DNA of 6,077 nt from Oscillospiraceae bacterium. GTDB lineage: Bacteria > Bacillota_A > Clostridia > Oscillospirales > Oscillospiraceae. Position 1 is the stretch's first letter; every line of letters starts with the position of its first letter. A program made the translations under genes and the position numbers. The notes under the pieces are model-generated. The model ran no database searches. It was not told the DNA's origin and saw nothing but the letters and a program-made list of their open reading frames with translations. Location: contig JAEDOJ010000096.1 of the NCBI GenBank assembly GCA_016302015.1, positions 1 through 6,077 on the forward strand, written 5' to 3'. Below, one piece after another: positions 5,801 through 6,077 of the stretch.

Positions 5801-6077
5801 ATGGCAAAGCAGAAATTCGAAAGAAGTAAGCCCCATGTAAACATTGGCACCATCGGTCATATCGACCATGGCAAGACCACCCTGACTGCAGCTATCACCA
5901 AGTATCTGTCATTCCAGGGCAACGCCGCTTTCACCGACTATGCAAACATCGATAAGGCTCCCGAAGAGAAGGCACGTGGTATCACAATCAATACCGCTCA
6001 CGTTGAGTACGAGACTGCGAACCGTCACTATGCTCACGTTGACTGCCCGGGTCACGCTGACTATATCAAGAACATGA
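5801..6077 (+). CDS. tuf: Translation elongation factor Tu, 5' part (cut by window edge)
   Basis: EF-Tu carries aminoacyl-tRNA to the ribosome as a ternary complex with GTP. The first 92 codons are present, ending ADYIKNM, out of about 400 in the family; the frame is open to the right edge, so this is a window cut and not a truncation. The N-terminus [20 protein letters not shown] is typical. GTP motifs are G1 GHIDHGKT (19-26), with Ile21 where many bacteria have Val, switch I RGITI (59-63, including the magnesium ligand Thr62) and G3 DCPGH (81-85) with the catalytic His85. AGGAGG (5786-5791) lies nine bases before the ATG. It follows fusA by 99 bases and probably has its own promoter in that gap as well as read-through from fusA. 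Confidence 0.99.
   Translation, partial: MAKQKFERSKPHVNIGTIGHIDHGKTTLTAAITKYLSFQGNAAFTDYANIDKAPEEKARGITINTAHVEYETANRHYAHVDCPGHADYIKNM

Noticed and set aside
1..6077. CRISPR array, insertion sequence, tRNA or rRNA genes
   Set aside because: No spaced direct repeats, no terminal inverted repeats with transposase, and no tRNA- or rRNA-like sequence was seen on either strand.

Overview
This window is a stretch of low-GC-lineage (Firmicutes/Clostridia-like) chromosome. It is most likely from an anaerobic gut-type clostridium, possibly of the Oscillospiraceae; that family assignment is inferred from general sequence character, not from a search. Supporting evidence is the strong AGGAGG-type ribosome binding sites, TTGACA/TATAAT-type promoters, a ribosomal protein S12 of 140 residues with the N-terminal insertion typical of Gram-positive S12, and a YbxF/L7Ae-like protein directly upstream of rpsL as in Bacillus and Clostridium.

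Left part (1-2073). A short divergent control region at the left edge carries a minus-strand promoter and ribosome binding site that point at a gene lying outside the window. Facing the other way is a 586-residue ABC exporter (half-transporter with fused permease and ATPase), closest in character to the PglK-like/polysaccharide flippase group. Its stop codon overlaps the start codon of a 56-residue cysteine-rich protein (TGATG), so the two are probably translated as a coupled pair. The small protein's function is not recognised.

Middle (2074-2560). A 159-base intergenic region holds a perfect AT-only-core inverted repeat and then a perfect consensus sigma-A promoter (TTGACA, 17 bases, TATAAT, with an extended TG motif). 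This drives the translation-apparatus block: rplGB/ybxF (kink-turn binding L7Ae-like protein), rpsL (S12), rpsG (S7), fusA (EF-G) and tuf (EF-Tu, cut by the right edge). This is the classical str operon order. rpoB and rpoC, which usually precede ybxF in Firmicutes, are not in the window; the ABC exporter and small protein sit there instead, so the str block here appears to start from its own promoter.

Inside the str block there are three control points: a perfect 7-bp hairpin just ahead of the rpsL ribosome binding site, a terminator-like hairpin with a T-run in an unusually long (153-base) rpsL-rpsG gap, and a probable separate promoter ahead of tuf. These would allow the small ribosomal proteins, EF-G and the far more abundant EF-Tu to be made in different amounts.

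I see no CRISPR array, transposon, tRNA or rRNA, and no clear evidence of a new multi-gene system. The items most worth a second look are the small cysteine-rich protein, the separation from rpoBC, and the intergenic control structures.
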